From positions 270,501 to 334,500 of the forward strand of contig JAJLTO010000003.1 of NCBI GenBank assembly GCA_030568195.1: a stretch of DNA of 64,000 bases. The letters are read 5' to 3'. This stretch comes from Dipodascopsis uninucleata var. uninucleata. Lineage: Eukaryota > Ascomycota > Lipomycetes > Lipomycetales > Lipomycetaceae. Shown here piece by piece: positions 1-11,175 of this stretch (positions are counted from its first letter, which is position 1; the number at the start of each line of letters is the position of its first letter). The translations under genes and the position numbers were made by a program. Under the pieces are notes generated by a model that was not told the origin of the DNA, did no database searches, and saw nothing but the letters and a program-made list of their open reading frames with translations.

Positions 1-1927
1 GGCAACACCGGAGCTATCTCGTTCATCACTCAAATTAAGGTCCATTGCAACGGTATTTCCAAGAAGAGGTTTGGTTCCTGAAACGAAACTATTTGTGCTA
101 CTTGACTTGTCACCATCATCTTTTGACTTATCGTCAGAAGCTCTACCTCCTTCTTTTGCGCCGCTACTTTCAGTACCGGTTTCAGTCTTTGAGACACCTG
201 ATTCATCTTTAATCACGACTTCTGCCTTTTGAGAACTTGCTGCCGGTGATGCAGCGGAAGATTGGGCAGGTGGCGGAGCACCACCATTAGACGAAGAAGG
301 TGACTTACGGGGTGCCTGTAGAGATGGCTTCGTACCTTTACCACCAGCATTGCCAGATGAAGAGTTGGCTCGCCTGTATTTGAAGTTAAATCCTTCAGAT
401 CGCGTCTCAACACTAATTTTACCATCGCTAACCTCAAGTACTAAACTTCCGTAAGAAGCATCAGCTAAGTTAAAGTGCCACATATTTCTAAAGCCTAAGT
501 TGATAAGTTCCTCCTTCTCCTTCTCCCGATCTGTACCGCCCTGTGCACTCGTTGGCATACGCTCTATAACGCTTAATGCGTTATCAAGTAGCTGCTTTTG
601 TGTGTTGTTTGTTGATATGACAGGCATTACTTCTCCTTTAACCATCTCCCAGACATCCATGAATTGGGCGCGAGCACCAGCAAGCTTTCCCCTGAAATAA
701 TCGTACGTGGGATTAACAGCAAACTCATTGTAGCTACAACCATATCTAAAATGTAAGCCACCTGAAATAGAGAAATCTGCCTTCAGTGCCAGAGCAAGTT
801 GCGCTAAGATACCCTCCCTTGCAGGAGACGCATGCGTAATCAATATTCGCGTCTCCGTTTCGTCAAATACGCGTGCTGCAGTGTCAATCAGTTCGCCTAT
901 CTGAAGTAAAGTTGTCCATGTCGTACCACCTCCTCCTGCAATAGTTGTTCGGCCGGATCCATTATCAAAAAGCTTGTGCATAACAATAGCTCCACCTAGG
1001 CCCAGTAGCCTAAACTTAACCCCATAGTCGGTCTCTATACTCTGACTGGAATGTTCATCCACAATATGCAAATTTGGGACTTTGTATTCACCCGATCTGA
1101 ACTTCTCGAGAACTGAGACATCTTCGCAGGCACCATGAACAGTATACACAGGGATATCCAGTTTAGCTTCACCTGAGAGAAATTGGTGCAATTGGGATAT
1201 AGGTCGTGAAAGAAGGAATTGGCGTAATGATTGAGAATCTTGAGGTAATGTACGTGCATCTAATAGAGGCGAATATTGGGCAACATGACGGAGAGTTCTA
1301 ATAATATTAGTGGGTGCTATTCTATCCTACCTTCACGTCTGGAATAGCCAAAGCCAATGACTTACTTGTCTGTAATCTTCGGTACACTGTCTCGATCATA
1401 GAAACCAAAATCTCCAGTATGAATAATAAATGATGCCTTATGCATTTTAGCCAAGTCGTTCAAACTCGAAAGATGTCCTTGAATTAAGAAAATCAGTACA
1501 CATACTAATTAAGCTCACTCATATATATCCCCATTCAAAGCTCTACACAGTGCATCCACTGCGATGCAATCCAAAATTTCCTTTTTTAATAGCCCAGATT
1601 TATAATACGGCCCTTAGTTATCTTTTACGTACCACGAATGTCCGCAACGCAAAGAATCCTTGTATTGTCTGCTGCCGTCACAACTCTAGGTGACGATCCA
1701 TTCGGTGTCTAAAAATAATAAGAGTTCATGGTTAGTTCAATTGCATTTATTAGTTCTATCTGATCTTTTTCAGCAATCTGTCTGATCCGTCAAATCTTTC
1801 ATATTAAGATCTTGTTGAAGCCGAAAATTCGATATATTCTCAAGGATCTTACTCTTTGTTCAATGGCTGGTTCTTTCTCCCCCCTCTCTCCGGTCCACTG
1901 CGTTGGTTCACTTACTGTAGCCATCAT
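1..1927 (-). CDS. DUF2433 calcineurin-like phosphoesterase family protein, C-terminus cut by window edge
   Basis: Four exons on the minus strand: 1853-1927, 1633-1708, 1366-1477 and 1321 down to the window edge, all with GT-AG introns and consistent phase. The start is the first of two adjacent ATGs (1925-1927). The N-terminal region reads as a degenerate metallophosphoesterase fold: CVADIRGH, then HTGDFGFYDRD, then VHGACEDVSVL in the position of the usual GNHD block, then LGLGGAI and LITHASPAREG. This order matches the fungal DUF2433 family, whose biochemical role I do not know. The last visible ~100 residues are Ser/Gly/Lys-rich and look disordered. The protein lacks its C-terminus here. 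It is divergently transcribed from the methylthioadenosine phosphorylase gene across a 413-bp gap. The family call is fairly sure; activity is open because several metal-ligand positions differ from classical enzymes. Confidence 0.8.
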
Positions 1928-2340
1928 TCCAAGTGATCCTGTGAAAAAATCGTAATCTTATCCTCTATACAGCTTTCTATATTATCCAGAAGTGATTGAA
2001 AAAGAAAAAAAAGGACTTTCTGATTACAATCTGTTAAGAGCACTGATTCTCAAGATCCTGTTCCACAGAAAAAAAAAACCCAGATTCACTTGGCGAGAGT
2101 GAAAAAGCGTCTTGAATCTTCTTCGCGACTTTGACGCGAGTGTATTTATTACCCGGTCCATTATCACGTGACATGAATTAATAATGAAAAACGGCCACGA
2201 CATGAGATTAGTTACAACATTTGATCATTTTACCGTCCTATTTCTATATCGCAATTTGGACAGAACTCCTGTAGTATTTAGGCCACTTGGACGAACTATA
2301 GAGATAACACTCTATCCAATCTTTGACAACACATTAAAGC
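1928..2340. other. divergent intergenic region
   Basis: This 413-bp gap holds the promoters of two divergent genes. It has poly(A)/poly(T) tracts around 2000-2030 and 2067-2080. I see no coding signal in it. Confidence 0.5.
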
Positions 2341-3571
2341 ATGGCTTCTCTTCCGTCCACATTTAATGGTATGTAATTGAGACTGACGTTAAATGAAGTA
2401 AATCTATGTTTGATCTAGACTGGATACCTATTCCTCGAAGCTGGAGTCTGCAAGCATTTCATGACTAAAGCATAACTTGCTTGACTATACCAATGCATTG
2501 ACTGGCAGAAAACTATTTTTCTAATAGACAGTACCATTGTGCATGGACTCTAGACATGAGAAGATAGGGAAAAGTCTTGCGAATTTTTAACTTATGAAAA
2601 TTGACTGCTGACAATTCATGCTCTCTGTTGGAGCAAATTTTCGTTGAAATATAGAGCCGGTCCTTCTGGGTGTCATTGGAGGCACAGGACTATACCAGCT
2701 TGATTCCCTTACGCCTGTTGCTAGACTTACTATAAGCACACCGTGGGGTCATCCTTCTTCGCCTATCACCATCTCTCGAACTAAGACTGGATTCCCAATT
2801 GCCTTTTTGGCGAGACATGGAGTTCACCATCAATTCAATCCTAGCGAGGTTCCCTCGCGTGCTAATATTGCTGCCTTGAAGAGCATCGGTGTCCGTGCTG
2901 TCATTGCTTTTTCTGCCGTTGGCAGTTTGCAGGAACATATAAGACCTAGAGACTTCGTCATTCCTTCGCAAATTATAGACAGAACCAAAGGTATTAGACC
3001 CTCTACATTCTTTGAACAAGGTATGGTTGGTCACGTTGGATTTGGTGACCCTTTTGATGCCGCGCTTGCTAAGGTCATTGCAAAGGCTGCTCCTGTTCTC
3101 GTTGAGAAGGGTGTAAAGCTCCATACCAGAGAAACTGAAGGTGGTAAGGACATCACCTTGATCTGTATGGAGGGCCCTGCGTTCTCGACTAGAGCTGAGA
3201 GTCACTTGTATAGAAGTTGGGGTGCATCTGTCATCAACATGTCTTGCATTCCAGAATCTAAATTAGCTAAGGAGGCTGAGATATCTTATCAAATGATCTG
3301 TATGTCTACTGACTATGATGCCTGGCGAGAGGGTGAGGAGGCTGTCACAGTTGAAACCGTTGTTAGTCACTTAAAAGCAAACTCCGAGAACGCTCACAAT
3401 TTCACAGAGGCCATTCTTGACGTTCTTGAAGAAGAAATTAAATCTGGTGCCGTCGGTAAGTCTTTAGAGGGATCTATGAGATATGCTATTTCTACAGCTC
3501 CCCAAGCCGTTTCTCGTAACATGCTGGAGAAAATGCACTTTTTGCTTCCTAACTACTGGCCATTGGATTAA
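2341..3571 (+). CDS. MEU1: S-methyl-5'-thioadenosine phosphorylase
   Basis: The enzyme phosphorolyses methylthioadenosine, a by-product of polyamine synthesis, to adenine and methylthioribose-1-phosphate in the methionine salvage pathway. Exon 1 is 2341-2368 (nine codons plus one base) and exon 2 is 2655-3571; the 286-bp intron has donor GTATGT, a CTGAC branch site near 2606 and acceptor ATATAG. The product is 314 aa, normal for the family. It shows the GVIGGTGLY phosphate-binding motif, FLARHGVHH, the SEVPSRANI segment, SAVGSLQEHIRPRDFV, MEGPAFSTRAES and VINMSCIPE, all characteristic of MTAP rather than plain purine nucleoside phosphorylases. Adenine released here could be used by the adenine deaminase encoded at 36711, although the genes are 33 kb apart. 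High confidence. Confidence 0.96.
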
Positions 3572-3920
3572 AAAGTTCAGAGTATGAATTCTATTGCGTG
3601 AATAGATAAACACTTGACGTTATTTGGCTTTGTTTGATTATTTTTTATTTAATTAAATCCTATGTTTATTGTTGTGAATGCTTTTGAAACACACTTAAAA
3701 GGATGTTTTTAATTTTTGAACACTTTGGCTTGTTAGAATATTATTGATTTAGATGCGTATATTTACTTAATATTTAGAAAAAAGCAGTTAGAATATCTAA
3801 TGTCAAAATTCCATGAAAAATCATTAATCAATATCAAAATAAATAAACTGAACTTGAGAAAAGGTAAAAGAGGCTCAACTAAGAGACGAAAAATATTCGT
3901 TTAATCACGAATCTTTCATA
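3572..3920. other. convergent 3' intergenic region
   Basis: AT-rich spacer of 349 bp between two convergent genes, containing polyadenylation-like AATAAA-type runs near 3838-3846. No gene is seen. Confidence 0.5.
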
Positions 3921-6900
3921 CTAATCCCCCTTCCTTCTATTATACTTATTCTGTTTATCGCCTCTTCCTTTCCCAGCAAGATATCCGCCACTGGCACCGG
4001 TAGCCACGTTTGTACTACCTCTACCTGCGCTCTTGCCATTATAACGTTTAATGTCTCTATTATCCCTTGCGTCCTTGCTACCATTACCAATTACACTTTG
4101 AAATTTCGATGTTGTCTGTTCCTGCTGTTTCATCTCCATCTGAACTCGCTCACTCTCTCTCGCCCACCAAGCAGCAAACTCCTCTTCCTCTTGAATTTCC
4201 TTTATACTTTTCTTCAACTTAGCTTTGTCAGCCTCTAGTTTCCGAGCGTTTTGCTCTTGCTCGATGATTTCAGCGAGAGAAAAGTGATATTCAATGTTAT
4301 TTTGCAATGGTGAAGATGACGCGACATAACTTGAGGAAGTCGAGACAAGACCACCATTACTACTGGCGCTAACAGAGGTTTTATTCTGTGTTGGCGAGTT
4401 TCGAGACGGTGCAGCCATCGGAGAAGTAGTAAAATTCTTTCCAGTTGTCTGTACACTCGAAAACGACTTCTTAATCGATGGCGTCGATACTTGGCTAAGA
4501 TTCTGAGCCGCAGTAGTAGCAAATGACGTTTGCGGTCCGCTAGGATATAAATGTGGGTTTGAGATACGATTAGATACTGAGTCTATATTTTCGTAATCTC
4601 GTAGCGATCTGATTTGTGCATCTTTCATAGGTGTCTGCCATGGAGATGAATTAGTCTGTTTATTTGCCGGAGATGAGGTTTCCAGTCGTTGTCGTTGTTT
4701 CTTCCGCGCTTTTTGAGATAGCTTCATCGAGAAATCATCTACTCCAGGTTGCTTCGATATTGAAGCAGTAGTGACATGTGTCTCCGCCGTAGGCATTTTA
4801 GCATGCTCAGAAGCCGTTGGCCAATTTCTCTGTCTCAGCCCCATCGACAACCCAGAAACAACCGTAGGACTTTTCTTTGGTACTTCGGATCTAGGTCCAG
4901 TAGACTTGAAATCAATTGGAGTTATCTTATTTGTTACAGGTGTCCAGGACTTTTCTGACTGGTTTGGAAGCCCCCCTGAAGCCGATTCATTATATTTACT
5001 TTTGAAACTGATACTATTTGGCGTTACCATTCCTACTCCGTGAGAAACCGAATGATGCGACGAGAAACTCTGCCTGTCTGACGTAAAGCTTAGATTTTCT
5101 ATATCCCTTGTCAATGATCCAGAAGGTAGATTGTGATCATCTATAGGTCGCAGTGGAGGAGACGATGTCAGGGAATGTTTGCTCTCTTTATTTTTAACTG
5201 TGACCCATCCCATATCCGATTGTTCTTCTTCCATATCAAAAATAAGATCAGAACTAATTGCGCTGCCAGCCGTAGGCCGTATTAGCGGACTTGTTTGAGC
5301 GACGGTCAGTTGTGGATCGCGAGATCCTCGCCTTCTTCTTCTAGAACCACCACTTCCGCCAGTTTCAGAAGGTCTTCTTTCTGCTGACTTACTTAAAGAA
5401 CCGGGGAACGGTGAATGAAGAGGAAGTGAGCCATAACTGGAAGATAGAGATGTTTCGAAGAAGTTCGCAAGTTGCGCCCGCTCCTTCTTGCGACTCTCAG
5501 TCAAGTTTGGATGTCTTTCTTCCAGAAGATTAAGTAAAATTTCTGACTTGCTCACAGGTAGCTTCTCAGCCTGTTTTGTCTTCACTACTTTATCTAAACA
5601 CTCCCACAGACTATAATCGAGATCACCAAGGAGACCATTTTCAAGCATACACTCCAGATTGCGAGTTACATAGATTAATAAAGAGTTTTTAAGCCTTTCA
5701 GCAGAGTACGCATCTGCTTCCATCAAAAAATCCGAGACATTTCTTACATCAACAAAAGACACAATTATACTTTGGCATATTTGTGAGAGTTTGTCAATCA
5801 TAAGTTCATTAGCCACGGACATAACGTCTAGGACATATTCGAGGAACTCTGATAAATCTTCCGCACAGACCTCACTGAAGAGTGCTTCTTGATTAGAACC
5901 ATATATGAAATCCAAAACAGTTCTAAACACAGAATATTGTACGTGTTTCATATCAACCTTCTTAATAGCACGTTTATCATAATCATCAATTGTAGTAAAG
6001 TTCGGTGCTGGTACAGTCCATCGAACTGCAGTAAGAGCTTCAAAAAAAGGCGACCGAGCAGATAAAATAACAGAATGACAGGGTATCTCTCGATCTTTCA
6101 GTTCTAAAATTAAATCAGTCCATTCTTCAGTCCTAACATCAGCTACCGCTTCCAGAACATCGCTAGATAAAATGACATCTGACTTCTGCATAAAATACAC
6201 AGCAGATGATAACCGCTTCAGCTTCAACGTATGCGCAATTTTCGTAAGATCATCCTTTGCTTTTAAGAACTTCTTGGAGATATTTGCCTTGCTTTTGAAT
6301 CCCTCCCAAACAGGAAGAAGGTAATCTGTGTAGGCAAAATAAGTAAATAATAACACCGCTAATAAACCAGATTCAAATTTGAGAACTGACTTCCCGGTAC
6401 TCTCCGTATAAGAGATACCAGCTGTCGGTGTCTCCTCTGTATTACTCAATAGGTTCATCAAGATCTTACTTCTAGAGCCGACGATGATTTTATGAGCTGG
6501 AATAAGGACACCTTCATTATCGGCACTAGTTAAATACAGATCATAAAACAGTCCTTCATTCTCAATATCCTCAAACATCTGTCGAAGATTCGATAGCAAT
6601 ATCTCTTCATCTTGCTGAAGGAGTTTAAGAGTAGCAAAATAGGTCTGAGGAGGTCGTCTATCATTTTCGGTCGGCACTGACGTTTCTGAATTGAGAGAAG
6701 CCACACTTTCAATATCGTCCTCGCCCCATTCAACAAATGATATCAGAGGCTCAATATCGTCTATTAGATCTCGTGAATTAATATCTATCGGTGGTACATC
6801 GCCATCACTACGAATTGCAGCATATGATCCGAACATATTACTTCTCACAGCAACTGCTTGCGTCAAATGAGGAATTCTAGTAAATTTATATTCCGACACA

Positions 6901-8408
6901 TTGCCATGTGAGTTTTTCGTGTTATGTCGCTTTGTTTTCCTCCACACACTGCCAGATTTGGTACAAATTATTACAGATCCATCTTGACTAATGCTGAGAT
7001 CCCTAACAGCAAGATGCTTTCTTCTTAGAGACCAGACATTTTGCGGTTTAATACTTCTTGTCAGTTGACTGGGTTTAATGCTTCCAATGGATTTGCTGTC
7101 TAATTGAAAACTATAAACGTCTCCCAACGAGCTAAGGGCACCAACTGTATTTCCTCCGGACACAATCTTGGTTATAGTATTCTTAGCATACATTCCTCTA
7201 GGCCGGAATACTGAGAACTGATCTGCAAAGCGCTCCAGTGGGAAATATACTTTGAAATAGCCACCATTAACGAACACTATTACATCATTGTTGCTCAAAA
7301 GACAGATAGTCGCTTTATCTGTTGCAGTAACCATTTTTATTGGACAGGGGAGAGATGGCACTTTACGAGGATACATTTCAATTGTACTGGATTCTGAGAC
7401 AGGAAAACCAAGCTGACCATCATTCTTTCCCCAAGTGAAAAGGTCAGAGCAAGTAAAAGCAATAGAATGTGTTTTTGAAGCAGCCACGCCAATAACATTT
7501 TCTTTCTTGAGGCCGTTCACAATTCTCCTCGGAATAGGCTGTATCGGTTCGTCTTGTGGCTTTTTGGTATCAACAGGATATCCCAATTGACCATACTTAT
7601 TGGATCCCCATGTATAGCACTCGCCGTTTTCTAGTGCAACGATTGTATGATCTTGACTTAAACTCACAGCTACAACTTGACTGCGACCAAAAGCTGATAA
7701 GTTCTTGAGCGTAAATTGAGTAGAACCTGTAGGGAATCCGAGACGGCCCCCATTCCCAAAACCGCATACGTATAAGTTGTTAGTTGGTTCAGTCGTGAGA
7801 ACTATGGTATGCAGTTTGGACATTTGAACATCTCGAATTCGCACAGGCTTATACCTGTCTAAAAATGCCTTGTTGCTGTTAATATTAGGGCGTTCGATAT
7901 ATATACGCTCAGGATTGGCACGATCATCTGAATCGTTGAATCCTAATGTATGATTTGCATTTGATCCGAAAGTGAAAAGTTCAGATCCGCCTATATTAAC
8001 ATCTAGAGCATTTGGATTCGTACCATCAATCGTGGAATTTAGTACATCAAACGGCGAGTTCCCTTCACGATCCTTAATACGAATCGTTTCTCTATTTGCA
8101 CAGATCAACAGCTGACCAATTGCTATGTTTCCAGCATAAAGAGCACGATGTAGAGCAGTCCATCCGCTCTCAAAATCAGCAGCTAATATGTCGATGCCAG
8201 GGGTATTAAGAAGGCATTTAACAAATTCAATTCTGTTCTGTGAACAAGCCAGATGCAACACTGTTCTACCATACTCATCCGTCCTATTTAGATCCTTCGG
8301 CGATATTGGTACAAAACCGCGTTTACCGCCTACTATCGATCCTTCCAGGGCAGCACGAAAGCCATCAAGGTCATCTTGATAAAAAAACTTAAATAGACTA
8401 AAGTGCAT
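3921..8408 (-). CDS. IBTK: IBTK/Btb3-like ankyrin-RCC1-BTB-BTB protein, probable Cul3 substrate adaptor
   Basis: One long exon encodes 1495 aa from the ATG at 8406-8408. Domain order is two ankyrin repeats (about residues 45-105, with GRTVLHLA and GWTALHRAL), an RCC1-like beta-propeller (about 150-440, repeated TWGSNKYGQLG-type blades), a first BTB/POZ domain (about 620-700), a second BTB domain (about 760-880, with the IPCHSVILSARSPFF core), then a long Ser/Pro-rich linker and a charged C-terminal helix around 1380-1440. This is the architecture of metazoan IBTK and fission yeast Btb3; such BTB proteins recruit substrates to Cullin-3 ligases. The frame stays open for at least 27 codons upstream of the chosen Met without an ATG, so an unseen 5' exon is possible, but the Met-His-Phe start matches where fungal homologues begin. 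Substrates cannot be read from sequence. Confidence 0.9.
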   Translation of the reverse strand: MHFSLFKFFYQDDLDGFRAALEGSIVGGKRGFVPISPKDLNRTDEYGRTVLHLACSQNRIEFVKCLLNTPGIDILAADFESGWTALHRALYAGNIAIGQLLICANRETIRIKDREGNSPFDVLNSTIDGTNPNALDVNIGGSELFTFGSNANHTLGFNDSDDRANPERIYIERPNINSNKAFLDRYKPVRIRDVQMSKLHTIVLTTEPTNNLYVCGFGNGGRLGFPTGSTQFTLKNLSAFGRSQVVAVSLSQDHTIVALENGECYTWGSNKYGQLGYPVDTKKPQDEPIQPIPRRIVNGLKKENVIGVAASKTHSIAFTCSDLFTWGKNDGQLGFPVSESSTIEMYPRKVPSLPCPIKMVTATDKATICLLSNNDVIVFVNGGYFKVYFPLERFADQFSVFRPRGMYAKNTITKIVSGGNTVGALSSLGDVYSFQLDSKSIGSIKPSQLTRSIKPQNVWSLRRKHLAVRDLSISQDGSVIICTKSGSVWRKTKRHNTKNSHGNVSEYKFTRIPHLTQAVAVRSNMFGSYAAIRSDGDVPPIDINSRDLIDDIEPLISFVEWGEDDIESVASLNSETSVPTENDRRPPQTYFATLKLLQQDEEILLSNLRQMFEDIENEGLFYDLYLTSADNEGVLIPAHKIIVGSRSKILMNLLSNTEETPTAGISYTESTGKSVLKFESGLLAVLLFTYFAYTDYLLPVWEGFKSKANISKKFLKAKDDLTKIAHTLKLKRLSSAVYFMQKSDVILSSDVLEAVADVRTEEWTDLILELKDREIPCHSVILSARSPFFEALTAVRWTVPAPNFTTIDDYDKRAIKKVDMKHVQYSVFRTVLDFIYGSNQEALFSEVCAEDLSEFLEYVLDVMSVANELMIDKLSQICQSIIVSFVDVRNVSDFLMEADAYSAERLKNSLLIYVTRNLECMLENGLLGDLDYSLWECLDKVVKTKQAEKLPVSKSEILLNLLEERHPNLTESRKKERAQLANFFETSLSSSYGSLPLHSPFPGSLSKSAERRPSETGGSGGSRRRRRGSRDPQLTVAQTSPLIRPTAGSAISSDLIFDMEEEQSDMGWVTVKNKESKHSLTSSPPLRPIDDHNLPSGSLTRDIENLSFTSDRQSFSSHHSVSHGVGMVTPNSISFKSKYNESASGGLPNQSEKSWTPVTNKITPIDFKSTGPRSEVPKKSPTVVSGLSMGLRQRNWPTASEHAKMPTAETHVTTASISKQPGVDDFSMKLSQKARKKQRQRLETSSPANKQTNSSPWQTPMKDAQIRSLRDYENIDSVSNRISNPHLYPSGPQTSFATTAAQNLSQVSTPSIKKSFSSVQTTGKNFTTSPMAAPSRNSPTQNKTSVSASSNGGLVSTSSSYVASSSPLQNNIEYHFSLAEIIEQEQNARKLEADKAKLKKSIKEIQEEEEFAAWWARESERVQMEMKQQEQTTSKFQSVIGNGSKDARDNRDIKRYNGKSAGRGSTNVATGASGGYLAGKGRGDKQNKYNRRKGD

Positions 8409-9362
8409 GCGATTTGGGGGTCTTACACGACTATCACAGAGAGCAACGGACGGATAGTGGAATTTTTCCTCCTGACCGCTGTTTTGCAACTCTATGATTC
8501 TCGTGTTCGGTGTAAATCTGAATGATTTACCACGTAAGAAGCCAGCAGTAACTTAGTTTAAAGAGAAAATAGGATGTGTTCTACTTTACGATAAACAAAG
8601 CACTATATATCTTGTTATCTGACCTTGCTGTGATCAGATTATTCAAATAATAGCACTCAACGAGATCCTCTAAAGGAATGTAGCGTTGTGGAGTAAAGAC
8701 TCTTCGGTTTGCTGTTGAATTTCAAGATATCGTTCGACAACAGCTAATGTCGACTTCTTCTGTTCAAACTTGGTGGCTATCTCCTCTAAAAACGATCGAA
8801 TCTCCAGAAACCTATATTACTTCGGAAATGTCATATAATCTCCGTCGATAATTTGCTCTTAGTAAATTAAATGACCCACTTCCAAATCACTTTCAAGCGT
8901 TTGGTTTTATAAGCAAATTCTTGAGTTGTCCGATAGCTTATACAATTATTTCACAACTTGCTTTAGGATAATATCTTGGCGTCTGCGTATATAGTTTTCG
9001 TAGTGTTAAACAATAAATATCACTTCAGCTTTGGTTTAAGACTATTTCCTAGAGAGCATTATACAGATTGTCTGGATACAGATTACTAGTTACTTTCAGT
9101 TGGAAGCTGGCCTCGACGCGGATATGCCTGTTTGAATTACTTGTCGCCTAACAACTCTCGATAAATGCATATTCACATCCTGGTGATCGACTTATCGTAT
9201 CTTGAATTAGCATATTCTATAGTACGACATAGAATTTGCAGTTATAGAATGAATATAACCCTTGCCCATGTATAATTTGCTAGGAGCATTGATTCTTTAG
9301 ACTTCTGTATGGCAAAAGTTGCTGGTTGGCGTTTAGCGACAAATAAGCAGAACAGAGATTAG
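8409..9362. other. divergent intergenic region with a possible small exon
   Basis: 954 bp between the IBTK-like gene (minus) and the rhomboid gene (plus). Apart from the exon-like stretch at 8670-8811 nothing coding is evident. Confidence 0.4.
8670..8811 (-). CDS. possible terminal exon of an unannotated small coiled-coil protein
   Basis: Preceded by a TAATATAG acceptor at 8812-8819, the minus strand reads 46 codons to a TAG stop. The peptide begins FLEIRSFLEEIATKFEQKK and continues as a charged heptad-like helix (TLAVVERYLEIQQQTEESLL). Its amphipathic character and lack of low-complexity bias look like real protein, unlike the shadow frames nearby. I could not place a first exon: all three frames just upstream contain stops, and no in-phase donor was convincing between here and 9360. 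I do not recognise the family. It could also be chance. Confidence 0.25.
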
Positions 9363-10578
9363 ATGCGCTTGATATTACAGACTTTTTGTGGGCTTCGGCT
9401 GATTCCGAGTAGACTATCGGCTGTAAAGGTATCCTCTACCGGTGAGTTAACTGGTTTGGGCAAACGGATCTTGTATAATTATCCAATATGGGAAGCCAAA
9501 CGAACGCTACAGACGAACCAAGTTCGATATTCGCAGAATATCTTAAGCCATGCAACGCTTCCAGGACCGCAGAGGCAAATAGGTCCAGTCTTTCAGCCCA
9601 TGTCCAACGTTCTTGAAATAAAAGTTTCGCATAATTCATATACTATCAATCCCAGGTATAACATAATTGGTCAATCGCTTCGGCAGAATGGAGGCTCAAC
9701 TCAGAAAAGGTTCTATCAGCACTGGTTCCAACCACAGAACAACGGATGGAATCGATGGAGATACACGTTTCGTAGATGGCTGCGTGAGTTAAATTCTCTT
9801 TCCTTCACGCAAGTATCTTATGGATTAATTGCAATTTTTGTCGCGGTGTTTTTACTGAAATCTGTATTGCCTTGGTTTCCACCTTTATATTACAGTCGCT
9901 GGACAGGTTGGTACACGACATTTACATCTATGTTTGATCATGGTAGCTTTTCACATTTATTCTCAAATTCGCTGTTTCTCTTCTGTTTGACAAGTATATT
10001 CCCGTATGGAATCACTAGTGTCGCGACAATTGCTCTATTCGTTAGCGGTGGTCTAATGGGACTTGGTGCGTCTGTTGTACTTGCTGAGTATCACAAATCA
10101 AAGGCTTTCGACAACCGCAACGTGATGCAATACAACTTTGAGCAAAGTATGAGATATTCTGGTTCCAGCGCTGGAATCTACACTTTGAGTGAGTGATTTT
10201 TATTGATTGAGCTTGAATGACACTATGAAACTAACAAGCACGCTCTATCTGCAAGCCGTCGTTCAAACGTTACTAAACCCTCATGGATCCCTAAGCTTGT
10301 ACGGAATTATACCCATGCGTAACTGGGTCTTTCTCGCTGGTGTTGTCTGGTATGATTGTTCTAATACTAGTGTTTTGCGGTTGATTTCGTACTGATATTT
10401 TTGCATTAGTTTCGACATCTTTGGGGCTCTACGAAGTGAAATGCTTTTCTCGAAAGGTGCTATTCCAACAGATGGTGCTGTTACAAACCATTATGCACAT
10501 TTAGGAAGTGCTGTTTACGGAGTTTTTGCGTATATGTTTATGATACGATTTAGAAAGGGTTTGGCATATTACTATTAG
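9363..10578 (+). CDS. PCP1: mitochondrial rhomboid protease, Pcp1/PARL type
   Basis: Three exons, 9363-10188, 10256-10349 and 10410-10578, give 362 aa. Exon 2 begins after the GCAAG acceptor at 10251-10255 because only this keeps frame and gives the expected IYTLTVVQTLLNP continuation. Rhomboid intramembrane serine proteases cleave within membranes; Pcp1/PARL sits in the mitochondrial inner membrane. Visible hallmarks are a basic hydroxylated N-terminus fit for mitochondrial import, a first membrane helix ahead of the core, the SHLFSN motif in the second core helix, the catalytic serine in GSSAG (about residue 270), and the catalytic histidine in NHYAHLGSAVYG near the C-terminus. Known Pcp1 substrates include cytochrome c peroxidase and the Mgm1 GTPase. 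The extra N-terminal helix before the six-helix core supports the PARL subfamily. Confidence 0.92.
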
Positions 10579-10717
10579 ATATATATATGTCAGCTTATTG
10601 GTGCGAGTTTCTGGTTCTCTTTACTCGCTGATACATTTGAGGATTATTACTGAACGTATTTTATTTCTTGGATATTCTGTCATATATAAGATTTAGTTTC
10701 TCTGTAAAACCTATTGT

Positions 10718-11038
10718 ATGTTACAATGGATCAACGTTGTTCATACTCCTAGTCTGTATATAGATCTCCATTCATTGCTCTGGAATAGAACACACCTTGT
10801 AAATACTACAACTTTATGCGCGATATTGTCGATATCGGTTCTTATAATAACTATCGCAACTATCATCCTTTTTCATAAGTTTTCTAGATTTTTGCATACA
10901 TTGTATCCAGTCTTGAGAGCTCCTGTACATCATATGTTTTCTCAGGTAAGCTGTGATCTGGGTTGCCGTAGAGAGCCGCATCCCACTCACTTAAGAACTA
11001 ATAAAAAATGAACACAGAAAACAATCTTCTTTAAATAA
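10718..11038 (+). CDS. possible small single-pass membrane protein
   Basis: An ATG at 10718 opens 76 codons, then a GTAAGC donor at 10946 and an AACACAG acceptor at 11011-11017 (CTAAT-type branch site near 10998) join in phase to seven codons and a TAA. The predicted 82-aa protein has one clear membrane helix (LSISVLIITIATIILF) followed by a basic segment, a tail-anchor-like or small membrane subunit layout. It lies between the rhomboid stop and NUP2, both on the same strand. Unspliced, the ORF runs 97 codons. No family recognised; it may be a chance ORF in a 600-bp gap. Confidence 0.35.
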
Positions 11039-11175
11039 TATATCCGCAAACTCATCAGAGCTTTGGACAACAGAAAAAATCTCTAGATAGACTTCCACTT
11101 TAATTTTCAATCATATAATCATACCAACAGAACGCGACCAATACGAATATTCGTTTCTGATTGAAAAGGAAAAAA

